From positions 1 to 64,000 of the forward strand of contig JAHDGU010000001.1 of the NCBI GenBank assembly GCA_020627535.1: a DNA stretch of 64,000 nt, in the 5' to 3' direction. Every line of letters starts with the position of its first letter. The stretch's first letter is position 1. The translations under genes were made by a program, and so were the position numbers. Origin of the DNA: Saprospiraceae bacterium. GTDB taxonomy: Bacteria > Bacteroidota > Bacteroidia > Chitinophagales > Saprospiraceae. Of the stretch, positions 51,801-59,510 are shown piece after piece. A model generated the notes under the pieces. The model had not been told where the DNA came from. It saw only the letters and a list, made by a program, of their open reading frames with translations, and ran no database searches.

Positions 51801-53800
51801 TATAGTAGGTCAAACTGGATGGAGTACCATCCAACATCCACTCTGTTTCCTGATAGGATTGATCCACTAAGCGAAAGCGGATTACTACCGGCTGGCGTCT
51901 CTATGATTTGCCAGGTGCCTGGTTCTGTTGTGATCCGATAAACATCGAGATTGACATTGACCTCATCATGGCAAAGGCTGTCAGGTAAGTCAATTTCAAC
52001 ACTCGGGCAAAGACATTCGTCGACATGGATTGTCAAGATGTCTGTTGCTCCTTCACAAGCTCCTTGTGCATTGTTTGTGGTGTATTGGAAGCTGTAAGAG
52101 CCAGGAGCGACATCAGTGAAGTCTATGAGGGGTGGTGGGCCACTTGCTCCAGAGCCATCCAGATCAATCCACAGACCACCTGTCTCTCCGATGATGATCA
52201 GACTATCAAGATTGATCACAGAGTGACGATTGTTACATACGGATATTTCTTCGTTAAGCTCTAGTTCAGGTGGCGAGTCTATCGTGATTTCGAGCATAGC
52301 CGGTAGAGAGCAATCAAAGGGCATGGACTCGTAGCCAATCGTATAAGTGCCTGGCTCGGTCTGTGCAGGGATAAGCAAACCATCATGATCCACTATGCCT
52401 GACCAGATTCCACCAGGCAAGATGCCTTCATAGACAAGTGGATCATCGGTCGTGCATAGACATTCTGGCCCTATGATCTGTGCCTGGATTTCTTCCCTTA
52501 GGTGGACAACAAGCAAGGCAGAGTCACGACATCCATTATCGTCGATGTACAGGTACTGCAGGATATTGTCGCCAAGAAGCAGATCATCTGGGTCTAAAGT
52601 GCTTCCTTGTACTGGGTCTGACCAGACGCCCCCTTCTGGACTCCCAATCAGCTCGATGGTTTCTGAGCCTTCGCAGATCGTATCGACAGGCTCCACCATG
52701 ACTTCAGGGGCGGCTAGGATGGATAGCTCGACAGTGTCCGCACCTCGACAGCCATTGGCATCCTGATAAGAATAGCTGATCTCGTAATCACCTGGACCAA
52801 GTACTGAAGGATCGATGAGGCCATCAGGAGCAGCGGCTCCAGTCCAATCTCCTCCAGCAGGCGAGCCGACTAGAGCAAGGATTCCGTCGTTGCTGCACAA
52901 GTCTTGAGCTCCAATAATTTCCACGACTGGAGTGGGATGAATCGTGATCAAGATGGAATCCATGACTTCACAATCGATGGTATCAGCTGTGACCGTCACA
53001 AACAACCAAAATTCCCCAGAAAAATCTGCGGGTATATCAAGTCTTGGGTCCTCAGCACCTGGGTCTTCTACAAATTCGATCCCAGTACCTCCATCAGACC
53101 AAGTAGCTTCAAAAGGTGGATGACTGCCTTCGATTTCTAGCTCTATGGCAAAGTCTTGCTCGCCTTGGCAGCTCGAATATTCATCATCGAGGGTAGTGGT
53201 GAGTTCGCACTCGTCTCCACAAAGAAGCCACGGCGCGGCCTCACCAGTCCAGGTCAAGTCAAATCCATTGGACGAGCCTCCCCAGTTGTCTACCACTAGG
53301 ATGTAGGTTTCTCCAGGCTGCACCGTGAGATCCGCTACAAAGCCATCACCAAATGCATCTTCAGAGAAATCGGTAGCACCATTCCCTAGTCCAGTCTCAG
53401 GACAAAAAGAACAGTCGCTAGCTGCCCAACTACATCTCACCGGAGACCCAAGATTGTCACACTCCACATCAGGCCCAAAGACAGCAAAATCATAGTCTTC
53501 GCCGGCTCCACCATTGGGGCTAATCGTAAATCCTAGGCTGAGATCAGGATCTGCGCCAGAGTTGATCTGGAAGGTGAACCAAGCTGTGTGGTTTTCTCCA
53601 CTCAGACAGCCATCATTATTGTCTGGATCGGCAAAATCATTGTTGCCTGGTCCCATCGGATTGAAGCTAACCTCACCATCATCACAGAGCTGAATTGCAC
53701 CTGCACAGTCATTTTCGTTTTGCGCGATGAGCAGCTGAATTGAGAGCAAGCTGAGACATAAGAGCGATATAAATCGCCAACACAGGGCTTTAGACATCAT
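48887..53800 (-). CDS. Giant secreted protein with repeated beta modules and gliding-type (T9SS type B) C-terminal domain
   Basis: 1637 aa with a signal peptide (ISLLCLSLLSIQLLIAQ). An N-terminal module (about 25-190) has NDCAGAIQLCDDGEVSFNP and YILVVDNWGGSSNGFDLTW, as in many Bacteroidota adhesins. Between about 200 and 1500 are many beta-sandwich repeats. Early copies carry GSPAGGDWTG-type text. From about 600 on there is a ~150-aa unit recurring with CNCPxL, LCTD and PGxYxFxYTT landmarks. The last ~95 residues (IYIPNVFSPNEDGQNDLWNL, YDRWGAKVYEA, GWDGRHKGQALPSGVYSYYV) are the gliding-motility/type B sorting domain. It is a surface adhesin candidate; ligand unknown. It stands alone between the tRNA terminator and the SDR gene. 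Confidence 0.88.
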   Translation of the reverse strand: MMSKALCWRFISLLCLSLLSIQLLIAQNENDCAGAIQLCDDGEVSFNPMGPGNNDFADPDNNDGCLSGENHTAWFTFQINSGADPDLSLGFTISPNGGAGEDYDFAVFGPDVECDNLGSPVRCSWAASDCSFCPETGLGNGATDFSEDAFGDGFVADLTVQPGETYILVVDNWGGSSNGFDLTWTGEAAPWLLCGDECELTTTLDDEYSSCQGEQDFAIELEIEGSHPPFEATWSDGGTGIEFVEDPGAEDPRLDIPADFSGEFWLFVTVTADTIDCEVMDSILITIHPTPVVEIIGAQDLCSNDGILALVGSPAGGDWTGAAAPDGLIDPSVLGPGDYEISYSYQDANGCRGADTVELSILAAPEVMVEPVDTICEGSETIELIGSPEGGVWSDPVQGSTLDPDDLLLGDNILQYLYIDDNGCRDSALLVVHLREEIQAQIIGPECLCTTDDPLVYEGILPGGIWSGIVDHDGLLIPAQTEPGTYTIGYESMPFDCSLPAMLEITIDSPPELELNEEISVCNNRHSVINLDSLIIIGETGGLWIDLDGSGASGPPPLIDFTDVAPGSYSFQYTTNNAQGACEGATDILTIHVDECLCPSVEIDLPDSLCHDEVNVNLDVYRITTEPGTWQIIETPAGSNPLSLSGSILSGNRVDVGWYSIQFDLLYPEVNCPDSAVQSIYLSALAAVQLTDTLYACNLEGTGNYSHILNLYEGIIAGDPSGGWQDLGGSGAVGTSDALDFAGVPPGIYQFAYTTAASESPCPQAAETLWVRVLDCSCPALNVRSLDTLCTDIVSIDLNEYLDTELEGDWYVIMEPANGNLGRLDGSIFMGENITEGDYTFEYLVSEELPDNCPGAVSTRLTLVAPPSVDLVDSITLCNSLDGGIHPIDVFLQELLLDSSTAGIWSSEDFLISSEDSLSALDAAEGSYTVYFETRSAQVNCPEAMDSVTLIVVDCNCPELSLADPDELCTDQGEYVLTDLVLGDEVSWEILTVPSGNASAYISDDRLIIAGSDTGRYELVATLTAEAPEGCSTHDTIVIDLATPRSASIQAQVSVCNNQDFGNTSIIDLATLIRSGDTDGQWLDIDMSSAEQMGSSWDFLNVPVGSYTVEYHLTADRPCADSSYSVEVVVERCDCPPIGLLSMPDLCSKSSAIDLSSLEQGEEGQWHLDGEQSTIELIDPSILTTGAHELVFVSTDPTRPENCPDSVSMSFVIEGAPIAGVARDTSICHGTDIILDLFELLRDHDHGGRWYSASAQDEMDEALDPITGLLQMVELPIGEYALHYRLEATGLCSADSAIVTLIIRENPTVDLGEDLSLSCAVSEHRIIADIQGQASQYLWTDQEGNIIARTEDLLINEAGLYILNIEDDHRCVDTDSISVADLVDEISAVDWALSDPLCHGAATGSIALLDIIGGSPPYSVIIDNEVTDVLTNLSAGEYEITIIDSLSCIWTETIVLNDPEEIAIDLGSNIQIQSGQLVDITAVISPPSNGILSWYLDGEIVCDSCEIWTPRPDQEGELCVELLTYDNCEAEDCIELTHQPRRQIYIPNVFSPNEDGQNDLWNLRSDLEGATYDVSIYDRWGAKVYEARRISLVNPTVGWDGRHKGQALPSGVYSYYVEITLPEELIIYRSGDVTLLR

Positions 53801-53875
53801 ACTTCATGCAGGGGGAGACTTCGATAGAATCGCAAGATACAATATCATCTGTGAAGCTCCACACGTCGAGCACTA

Positions 53876-54640
53876 TTAAGCAAGATATCCACCATCTGCA
53901 GTGATGACAGAGCCATTGATATAGGACCCAGCTTCACTGGCAAGTAGGAGTGCTAGACCTGCCATATCCTGTGCTTGTCCCATTTTGCCGGCAGGCACTT
54001 GCTTGATAAATTCTTTGAATATCCCCTCATTGCTCCAGAGTGCTTGGCTAAACTTGGTCTGGATCAAACCTGGACAGATGGCATTACTTCTGATACCCAG
54101 TCCCGCCCATTCGATGGCTTGAGATTTGGTCAACATGATCAGTGCAGCCTTACTGATACTATATGGACCGAGGCCTGGACTAGGTTTGACGCCCTCGACA
54201 GAGGCGATATTGATGATGGACCCTACTCCCTGTGACTTCATGTGTGGAAAGCACAAATTACTCAGTAGCATAGCACCCTTGACATTCACATTCATGATGT
54301 GGTCAAAGCTATCTGACTCGGCTTTCGCCAAAAAGCCAAAGACCGGATTGGTCGCTGCATTATTGACCAAGATGTCGATTCTGCCCCAAGTATCTATGCA
54401 GTCCTTGACGATTTGTTGTAGATCTTCTGCCTTGCCGACATGACAGGCTCGAGCTATGGCGTCATTTCCTTGAGCTCGGATCTCTTGGACCACTGTTTCG
54501 CAGGCTTCAAGCTTGCGACTGCTCACGATGACACTAGCTCCTGCTGCAGCTAGAGCTATAGCGATGCTCCGGCCAATACCCTTGGACGCTCCAGTCACAA
54601 TGGCCGTGCGACCTTTCAGATCAAATGTAGAATTGGGCAT
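53876..54640 (-). CDS. Short-chain dehydrogenase/reductase
   Basis: A classical SDR of 254 aa. The cofactor motif is TGASKGIGRS, followed by DILVNNAATN (family NNAG region). The catalytic Ser is in IINIASVEG and the Tyr/Lys pair is in YSISK. The C-terminal GSVITADGGYLA is typical. It resembles 3-oxoacyl-ACP reductase and glucose/3-hydroxybutyrate dehydrogenases; the substrate is not determinable. It is flanked by a broken SMI1/KNR4 gene upstream and a giant adhesin gene downstream, so there is no operon context. Confidence 0.9.
   Translation of the reverse strand: MPNSTFDLKGRTAIVTGASKGIGRSIAIALAAAGASVIVSSRKLEACETVVQEIRAQGNDAIARACHVGKAEDLQQIVKDCIDTWGRIDILVNNAATNPVFGFLAKAESDSFDHIMNVNVKGAMLLSNLCFPHMKSQGVGSIINIASVEGVKPSPGLGPYSISKAALIMLTKSQAIEWAGLGIRSNAICPGLIQTKFSQALWSNEGIFKEFIKQVPAGKMGQAQDMAGLALLLASEAGSYINGSVITADGGYLA
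54320..54333 (-). repeat. Dispersed GNRA-hairpin motif, TTTTGGCGAAAGCC
   Basis: Exact minus-strand copy inside the SDR gene, read as FLAKAE. Confidence 0.8.
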
Positions 54641-54771
54641 ATAATATTCTCTGTAGGTGTCGATCCATCAGTTTATGAGTTGAAAGTAGCTCTTTCCACT
54701 TTAAAAGCACAGTTTCACCGAAATATGTGATTGACTACAGCTCAATGTGTAATTCGCTGTGCCAAATAGTA

Positions 54772-55446
54772 CTAACCTAGGCCTAATCTATGCTCTACAT
54801 CCAATGCTCTTATGACTTCACCTTTATTCTCAGTGGCCATCTTAAGCCATTCGATAAATCCTGATAGTTTGTAGTAAAGTCTCTGATCTTCCATGTTATA
54901 GTAAGCAAGAGGTCATTCTCCACTGTCTTCACTTTCGGACGTTAGCCAAACCCAGGCTCCACCATTTGAGTTTTCAGTCATTAAGCAAAGAAGTTTTTTC
55001 ACTTCAAACGTTCCAAATCCATCAGATGCAATGGTAGAATCCAAAGATGTTCGGTACGTCCCTAACCAATGTATTGTGCCATATTCCAGTTGAACACCAT
55101 TGACAGGTTGGTCGACATGATAGAGCCAAGTAGCGCCATTTCCAAACTTTTTCAAAAAGTGCTTATATGAAGCAGGTAGTTTTATTCCCAGTTCGGACTC
55201 AGTCAAAGAGATCTCCTGATCAGACACTGGATTATGAACATCCTTGTGCAAGCTTAAGTCTGATTTCAAAATCGCAACTAGAGTCTCCACTTCCGGATGA
55301 GCAAATTCATTTTGAACCCTTTTGAGGTTTGTTGGCCGACATGAGAAGAAAAAGACTAGAATTAGACAACTGGAAACAACTGGCTTAATCGTCTTGACCC
55401 CAACCACATAGGAAGCAACGCCAATGTCTGTTAGCATTTGTCGCAA
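54772..55446 (-). pseudogene. SMI1/KNR4-family lipoprotein gene interrupted by an in-frame UGA
   Basis: The first part has a lipoprotein signal (VSSCLILVFFFSC) and the SMI1/KNR4 core (SLTESELGIKLPASYKHFLK, KFGNGATWLY), and stops at TGA 54915-54913 after SEDSGE. The same frame continues without a further stop to TAG at 54772. It encodes PLAYYNMEDQRLYYKLSG followed by FIEWLKMATENKGEV and IRALDVEHRLGLG, which is the C-terminal half of the same fold. In relatives the interrupted position is Trp in a GEW motif, so TGG to TGA is the simplest explanation. Whole length would be about 224 aa from 55446, or 211 aa from the better start GTG 55407. SMI1/KNR4 proteins often act as immunity proteins to contact-dependent or T6SS toxins, but no toxin is adjacent. 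A sequencing error or UGA read-through are alternatives. Confidence 0.8.
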
Positions 55447-55479
55447 GGTACATCAATCATATCAGATAGTGAAGCAGAT

Positions 55480-56391
55480 TTATGCCCAGAGATCCGCCGG
55501 GTATTTGCCAGCGGAGACCAGTCTGGATATCTTTTCTTGGACGATTGGCTTATCGTCTTGATAGGTGACGCCAAACCACTCACTTGGAGAGGTCAGGACA
55601 TCCATGACCATCTTTCTACTCCCGATAAGATCGGTGACGACTTGTGGTATGTAGAGCTCTGACTTGAGCTGTCCTGCGCCTTGACTCAAGAAGGCTGACA
55701 ACATCTCTTCTGTACGATCCAAGAATAGTCGGGTGAGCCCAAACATATTCATCGATACGAGCGTGTCTGGAGTAAAGATGATCTGCTGTCCATCATCATC
55801 TCGACAACTGATGACATCATCCTCTTTGCCGATTGCTTTGCGCTCTGTGATAGAGACAAGATGCCCCTCAGGAGACAGTCCGCAGACGCCACGATTGACT
55901 GTGCCGTGATCAGATAGCGTATTGCCAAGTTCGTAGCTCACCATGCACATGTGCTGAGGATCGCTTGTCTTGAGCTTGGATAAATAGCCATAAATCATCT
56001 CGAGTGACTCTCTACCGTAGTAGTCATCAGCATTGACGACGGCCACAGGCTCATCGATCACTGCTCTAGCCGCATAGACAGCGTGAGCCGTGCCCCAGGG
56101 CTTCACACGATCAGGGTGGACTGCGTAGCCTTCAGGGATATCTGTGAGTTTTTGAGCTACGTAGTGTACTTCAGTGCCAGCTGGAAACTTTCCTTCAAAG
56201 AAGCTCTCAAAATCAGCTCTGATCTCCTCACGAATGATGAAGATAAATTTTTCGAACCCCGCCGCGAGTGCATCATAGATGGAATAATCTAGGATAGACT
56301 CGCCATTGGGACCGAAACTATCAATCTGCTTGAGGCCACCGTATCGGCTGCCCATTCCTGCAGCGAGTAAGAGTAGTGAAGGCTTGCTCAT
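55480..56391 (-). CDS. Sugar nucleotidyltransferase (glucose-1-phosphate uridylyl/thymidylyltransferase type)
   Basis: A 303-aa NTP-transferase fold enzyme that couples a sugar 1-phosphate to NTP. The signature loop is LLLAAGMGSRYGGLKQID, then GPNGESILDYSIYDAL, VVNADDYYGRESLEM (metal Asp) and a long C-terminal extension. It is typical of a Bacteroidota group related to UTP-glucose-1-phosphate uridylyltransferase, but base and sugar specificity are not visible. It lies five bases downstream of the M28 peptidase gene on the same strand. Confidence 0.85.
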   Translation of the reverse strand: MSKPSLLLLAAGMGSRYGGLKQIDSFGPNGESILDYSIYDALAAGFEKFIFIIREEIRADFESFFEGKFPAGTEVHYVAQKLTDIPEGYAVHPDRVKPWGTAHAVYAARAVIDEPVAVVNADDYYGRESLEMIYGYLSKLKTSDPQHMCMVSYELGNTLSDHGTVNRGVCGLSPEGHLVSITERKAIGKEDDVISCRDDDGQQIIFTPDTLVSMNMFGLTRLFLDRTEEMLSAFLSQGAGQLKSELYIPQVVTDLIGSRKMVMDVLTSPSEWFGVTYQDDKPIVQEKISRLVSAGKYPADLWA

Positions 56392-56396
56392 ATTGA

Positions 56397-57653
56397 TTAT
56401 TCGAAAACGACTTTCTTCTTTACCTTTTTGCCATTGCGCAGGAGTGTCACCTTTGCTTTGTCACCTTTCTGATAGGTACCGAGGGCTTCCATATAGCCGT
56501 AGACATCTTCGACATCCATCTTGCCCATCTTGATGATGATATCGCCACTTTCGATGCCGTACTTCTCTGCTACGCGACCTCCTAGGATTCCGTCTAGGCG
56601 CATTCCTTGTCCATCATAAAGATAGTCTGGCATCACACCGAGGGTGACTGTGAAGCTGCTGCGTCCAGGTTTCTCTGGCGCTTGGGTATTGAGAAAACTG
56701 AGTTTGCCCTCATCATTCTTGTCAGTGATGATGCGCTGGATCAGAGAGTAGATGAGCATGATGCCCTCAGGATTGATATGCTCTACATCATCGCTCGGCT
56801 TGTGATAATCGCTGTGTTGCCCTGTGAAAAAACTCAGTGCAGGGATTCCCTTGTTGCAAAAACTGCTGAAGTCGCTCGGTCCATGTCCACTCTTGTCAAA
56901 GACCAAAGCGAGACTGTCCGTATTATTGGCATTTAGAGAGTTTTCCCACTCGGGACTCGTACCAGTCGCTGATACACTCAGTGAGTTGTCCTCTCTAAGT
57001 CTACCGACCATGTCCATATTGATCATATAGTTGATCGTGTGAATCGGTACAGTCGCGTTCTTTACGAAGTAGTTGCTACCCATCAAGCCTGCTTCTTCTC
57101 CAGAAAAAGCGATGAAGAGGTAGTTGTTCTTTTTGAGCTTGGAGTTATTGAGCCATTCTGCTAGTGAGATCATCATCGCGACACCGCTAGCGTTATCATC
57201 TGCACCATTGTGGATTGCTGGTTCACCAGTATACAGTGAGCCAAAGCCTCCATAGCCCAAGTGATCATAATGCGCTCCAATCGCCACGGTGTGCTCAGCG
57301 CCATTATCAATATATCCGATGACATTGCGAGCTGATGTAGGCTTGGCATTGGTCGCGGCAGCTCCATGAGGATTGACGCTGGAGTTGTATCTGAAGACCT
57401 GGAAGAAACCGTCTGTTCCTTTGGGCGAAAGCCCGATCTCTTCAAATCTCTCGGCGATATAATTGGATGCTTTGATTTCCCCCATTGTGCCCGGCTCTCG
57501 TCCTTCAAGTTCATCACTCGCGAGATAGGTGATATCTGCCATGATTTTTTCTTGGACTGCAGGCGCTTGCGCGCAAATGGATGTCGCTAGCAAGAGCGCA
57601 GATAGGCTCAGCGGCAAGGTCGAGTTGAGTGCCTTGTATTTAAGTCTTATCAT
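56397..57653 (-). CDS. Secreted M28 aminopeptidase with C-terminal PDZ domain
   Basis: A 418-aa zinc peptidase. The signal peptide (LPLSLSALLLATSICAQ) is followed by the M28 domain (about 30-320) with co-catalytic zinc ligands in IGAHYDHLGYGG, HNGADDNASGVA, AFSGEEAGLMGS, INMDMVGRL and GQHSDYHKPSDDVEH; the full set is present. The last ~85 residues are a PDZ domain (GVMPDYLYDGQGMRLDGILG, ESGDIIIKMGKMDVEDVYGY). It is probably periplasmic or outer-membrane associated and removes N-terminal residues from peptides. It shares an intergenic region with the divergent PD40 lipoprotein gene. Confidence 0.92.
   Translation of the reverse strand: MIRLKYKALNSTLPLSLSALLLATSICAQAPAVQEKIMADITYLASDELEGREPGTMGEIKASNYIAERFEEIGLSPKGTDGFFQVFRYNSSVNPHGAAATNAKPTSARNVIGYIDNGAEHTVAIGAHYDHLGYGGFGSLYTGEPAIHNGADDNASGVAMMISLAEWLNNSKLKKNNYLFIAFSGEEAGLMGSNYFVKNATVPIHTINYMINMDMVGRLREDNSLSVSATGTSPEWENSLNANNTDSLALVFDKSGHGPSDFSSFCNKGIPALSFFTGQHSDYHKPSDDVEHINPEGIMLIYSLIQRIITDKNDEGKLSFLNTQAPEKPGRSSFTVTLGVMPDYLYDGQGMRLDGILGGRVAEKYGIESGDIIIKMGKMDVEDVYGYMEALGTYQKGDKAKVTLLRNGKKVKKKVVFE
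57420..57435 (+). repeat. Dispersed GNRA-hairpin motif, GGGC stem
   Basis: TTTTGGGCGAAAGCCC, an extended compensated stem (GGGC/GCCC), antisense to LSPK in the M28 peptidase gene. Confidence 0.75.
57563..57577 (-). repeat. GNRA-hairpin variant, GCGC stem with GCAA loop
   Basis: Minus strand TTTGCGCGCAAGCGC within the M28 signal peptide (CAQAP). The loop is GCAA instead of GAAA. Confidence 0.6.
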
Positions 57654-57673
57654 TGTACTGAAAAGTGAATTCG

Positions 57674-58858
57674 ATGAAATTTAGTAGCCTTGTATTAAGC
57701 GCAATATTTACTCTTTTGTTGTGCGCTTGCAAAACCACTGCAAAAGTAGCGAACACAGAGGTATCAGACCCCAATGCGACGATTGATAAAGCCTCTGATC
57801 CTGGCTCAGGAGAACTGAATGATCCTGGAGCCGATGTCACTAGCACAGATGAAGATGCAGCTGTACTCAAGCCACAAGAGAAGTATTTCAGAAGTGTACG
57901 TCAGATGACCTTTAATGGGGACAATGCCGAGGCTTATTGGAGTAATGATGATAGCCAGCTTGTGTTTCAAGCGACCAATGATGACTGGGGTGTCGCCTGT
58001 GATCAGATCTATGTAGTAGACGCGGACTACACACAGCGTGAGGGTGAAATACCAGAGATGCAGAGCACGGGGAATGGGCGCACGACCTGCGCTTATTTCT
58101 TGCCTGGAGATCAAGATATCATCTTCGCCTCTACACACGGTGGGCATGAAGACTGTCCTGTGGCACCTCCACGCGTGATAGGAGGCAAGTATGTATGGCC
58201 TATCTACTCTGAGTATGAGATCTATGCCAAAAATCTGAGCTCTGGAAAGATCATACAGCTGACAGATGAGCCAGGCTATGATGCAGAGGCAACCGTCTCT
58301 CCTGATGGCGAGAAAATCGTCTTTACCAGTCTCAGAAATGGAGATCTAGATCTCTACACTATGAATATTGATGGCTCTGATGTGAAGCAGATCACGACAG
58401 ATCTTGGCTATGATGGTGGTGGATTTTTCTCTCCAGACAGCAAGAAGATCGTATTCCGTGCAGGACGCCCAAAAGATGTTGATGAGGCCAATGCCTACAA
58501 GTATCTATTGACCCAGAATCTCATCGAGCCGACTGACATGGAGCTCTATGTCTGTGATGCGGATGGCAGTAATCTCAAGCAGATTACCAATCTTGGCGGT
58601 GCCAACTGGGCACCATACTGGCACCCTAGCGGTGAAAAGATCATCTTTAGCAGCAATCACCATAGTGAAGGTGGATTCCCTTTCAATATCTTCATGATCA
58701 ATGTGGATGGTACCGGTCTGGAGCAGGTAAGCTTTGGAAAAAAGTTCGATAGCTTTCCCATGTTTTCTCGGGACGGCACCAAGCTCGCTTTCAGCAGCAA
58801 TAGGAACAATGGCGGTACGAGAAGTACCAATGTGTTTATTGCTGAGTGGGTAGAGTAG
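57674..58858 (+). CDS. PD40/TolB-like beta-propeller lipoprotein
   Basis: A 394-aa protein from ATG 57674 (a GTG at 57665 is also open). The lipoprotein signal is FSSLVLSAIFTLLLCAC with a lipobox at LLCAC. An acidic spacer follows, then six or so WD40-like PD40 repeats. Examples are NAEAYWSNDDSQLVFQATND, AEATVSPDGEKIVFTSLRNG, YDGGGFFSPDSKKIVFRAG, WAPYWHPSGEKIIFSSNHH and SFPMFSRDGTKLAFSSNRN. Such TolB-type propellers bind partner proteins or act as scaffolds at the outer membrane. No catalytic site is visible. Confidence 0.88.
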   Translation: MKFSSLVLSAIFTLLLCACKTTAKVANTEVSDPNATIDKASDPGSGELNDPGADVTSTDEDAAVLKPQEKYFRSVRQMTFNGDNAEAYWSNDDSQLVFQATNDDWGVACDQIYVVDADYTQREGEIPEMQSTGNGRTTCAYFLPGDQDIIFASTHGGHEDCPVAPPRVIGGKYVWPIYSEYEIYAKNLSSGKIIQLTDEPGYDAEATVSPDGEKIVFTSLRNGDLDLYTMNIDGSDVKQITTDLGYDGGGFFSPDSKKIVFRAGRPKDVDEANAYKYLLTQNLIEPTDMELYVCDADGSNLKQITNLGGANWAPYWHPSGEKIIFSSNHHSEGGFPFNIFMINVDGTGLEQVSFGKKFDSFPMFSRDGTKLAFSSNRNNGGTRSTNVFIAEWVE

Positions 58859-58868
58859 GGTGAATGAC

Positions 58869-59498
58869 CTAGCGGGCACCCACATACTTGTGCGTCTGCA
58901 GACTTATGGACCACTTGGGATGTTTCATGCAGTAGTTGATGACTTGCTGGACGTGTAGCTCTTGGTTTTCGTCGTCTAGCGGCTGGAGCGAAAAGTGCTC
59001 AAATTCCATGTGTATGAATTCACTAGGAGATAGATCTTTTTGAGGGTAGACGAGCTTGAGTTCATCACCTCGTGTGACGATGATTTCCGTGTTTGCCTTG
59101 GGACTCACGCAGACCCAATCTATTCCACTCGGAAGTTCTTTGGTGCCATTGGTCTCAATGGCAATCTCAAATCCTTTGGCCTTGAAGGCACGTATGAGTT
59201 CATCGTCAAGTTGCAGAGCGGGCTCTCCGCCGGTACAAATCACGTATTTGTGTTGCTGATTTTGCGGCCAAAGACTGTCCACTTCAGCAGCTAGAGACTC
59301 AGCTGAGTAGCTACCTCCACGATCACCATCAGTCCCCCAGAAGTCCGTGTCACAGAACTTGCATATGGCTTTGTGGCGATCCTCTTCTCGTCCGCTCCAT
59401 AGATTACACCCGCTAAATCTGCAGAATACAGAAGCACGTCCAGTCTGGGCTCCTTCCCCTTGGAAGCTGTAATATATCTCCTTGACTTTGTAAGCCAT
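58869..59498 (-). CDS. queE: 7-carboxy-7-deazaguanine synthase QueE
   Basis: A radical-SAM enzyme of queuosine/7-deazaguanine biosynthesis that converts 6-carboxy-tetrahydropterin to 7-carboxy-7-deazaguanine. The cluster cysteines are C31, C46 and C49 in the C-x14-C-x2-C arrangement of one QueE subgroup (SGCNLWSGREEDRHKAICKF). The GEGAQTGRASVFCRF N-terminus, the ICTGGEPALQLDDELI substrate region and ETNGTKELPSG fit as well. At 209 aa it is normal. Its TAGCTTTG promoter element overlaps the RidA-like stop codon and ends four bases before the ATG. No queC, queD or queF is in the window. Confidence 0.95.
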   Translation of the reverse strand: MAYKVKEIYYSFQGEGAQTGRASVFCRFSGCNLWSGREEDRHKAICKFCDTDFWGTDGDRGGSYSAESLAAEVDSLWPQNQQHKYVICTGGEPALQLDDELIRAFKAKGFEIAIETNGTKELPSGIDWVCVSPKANTEIIVTRGDELKLVYPQKDLSPSEFIHMEFEHFSLQPLDDENQELHVQQVINYCMKHPKWSISLQTHKYVGAR

Positions 59499-59502
59499 CC
59501 TG

Positions 59503-59510
59503 CAAAGCTA
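59503..59510 (-). promoter_or_regulatory. -7 element TAGCTTTG before queE, leaderless layout
   Basis: Minus-strand TAGCTTTG uses the TAG stop codon of the upstream Rid gene as its first three bases. It is separated from the queE ATG by four bases. Confidence 0.55.

Noticed and set aside
51867-51880. TAAGCGAAAGCGG in the type B secreted protein gene as a hairpin copy
   Set aside because: Only a two-base inner stem is kept and the T-run is absent.
54772-55446. Toxin-immunity locus around the SMI1/KNR4 gene
   Set aside because: The neighbours are an SDR and a nucleotidyltransferase. No polymorphic toxin, VgrG, PAAR or Rhs sequence is visible.
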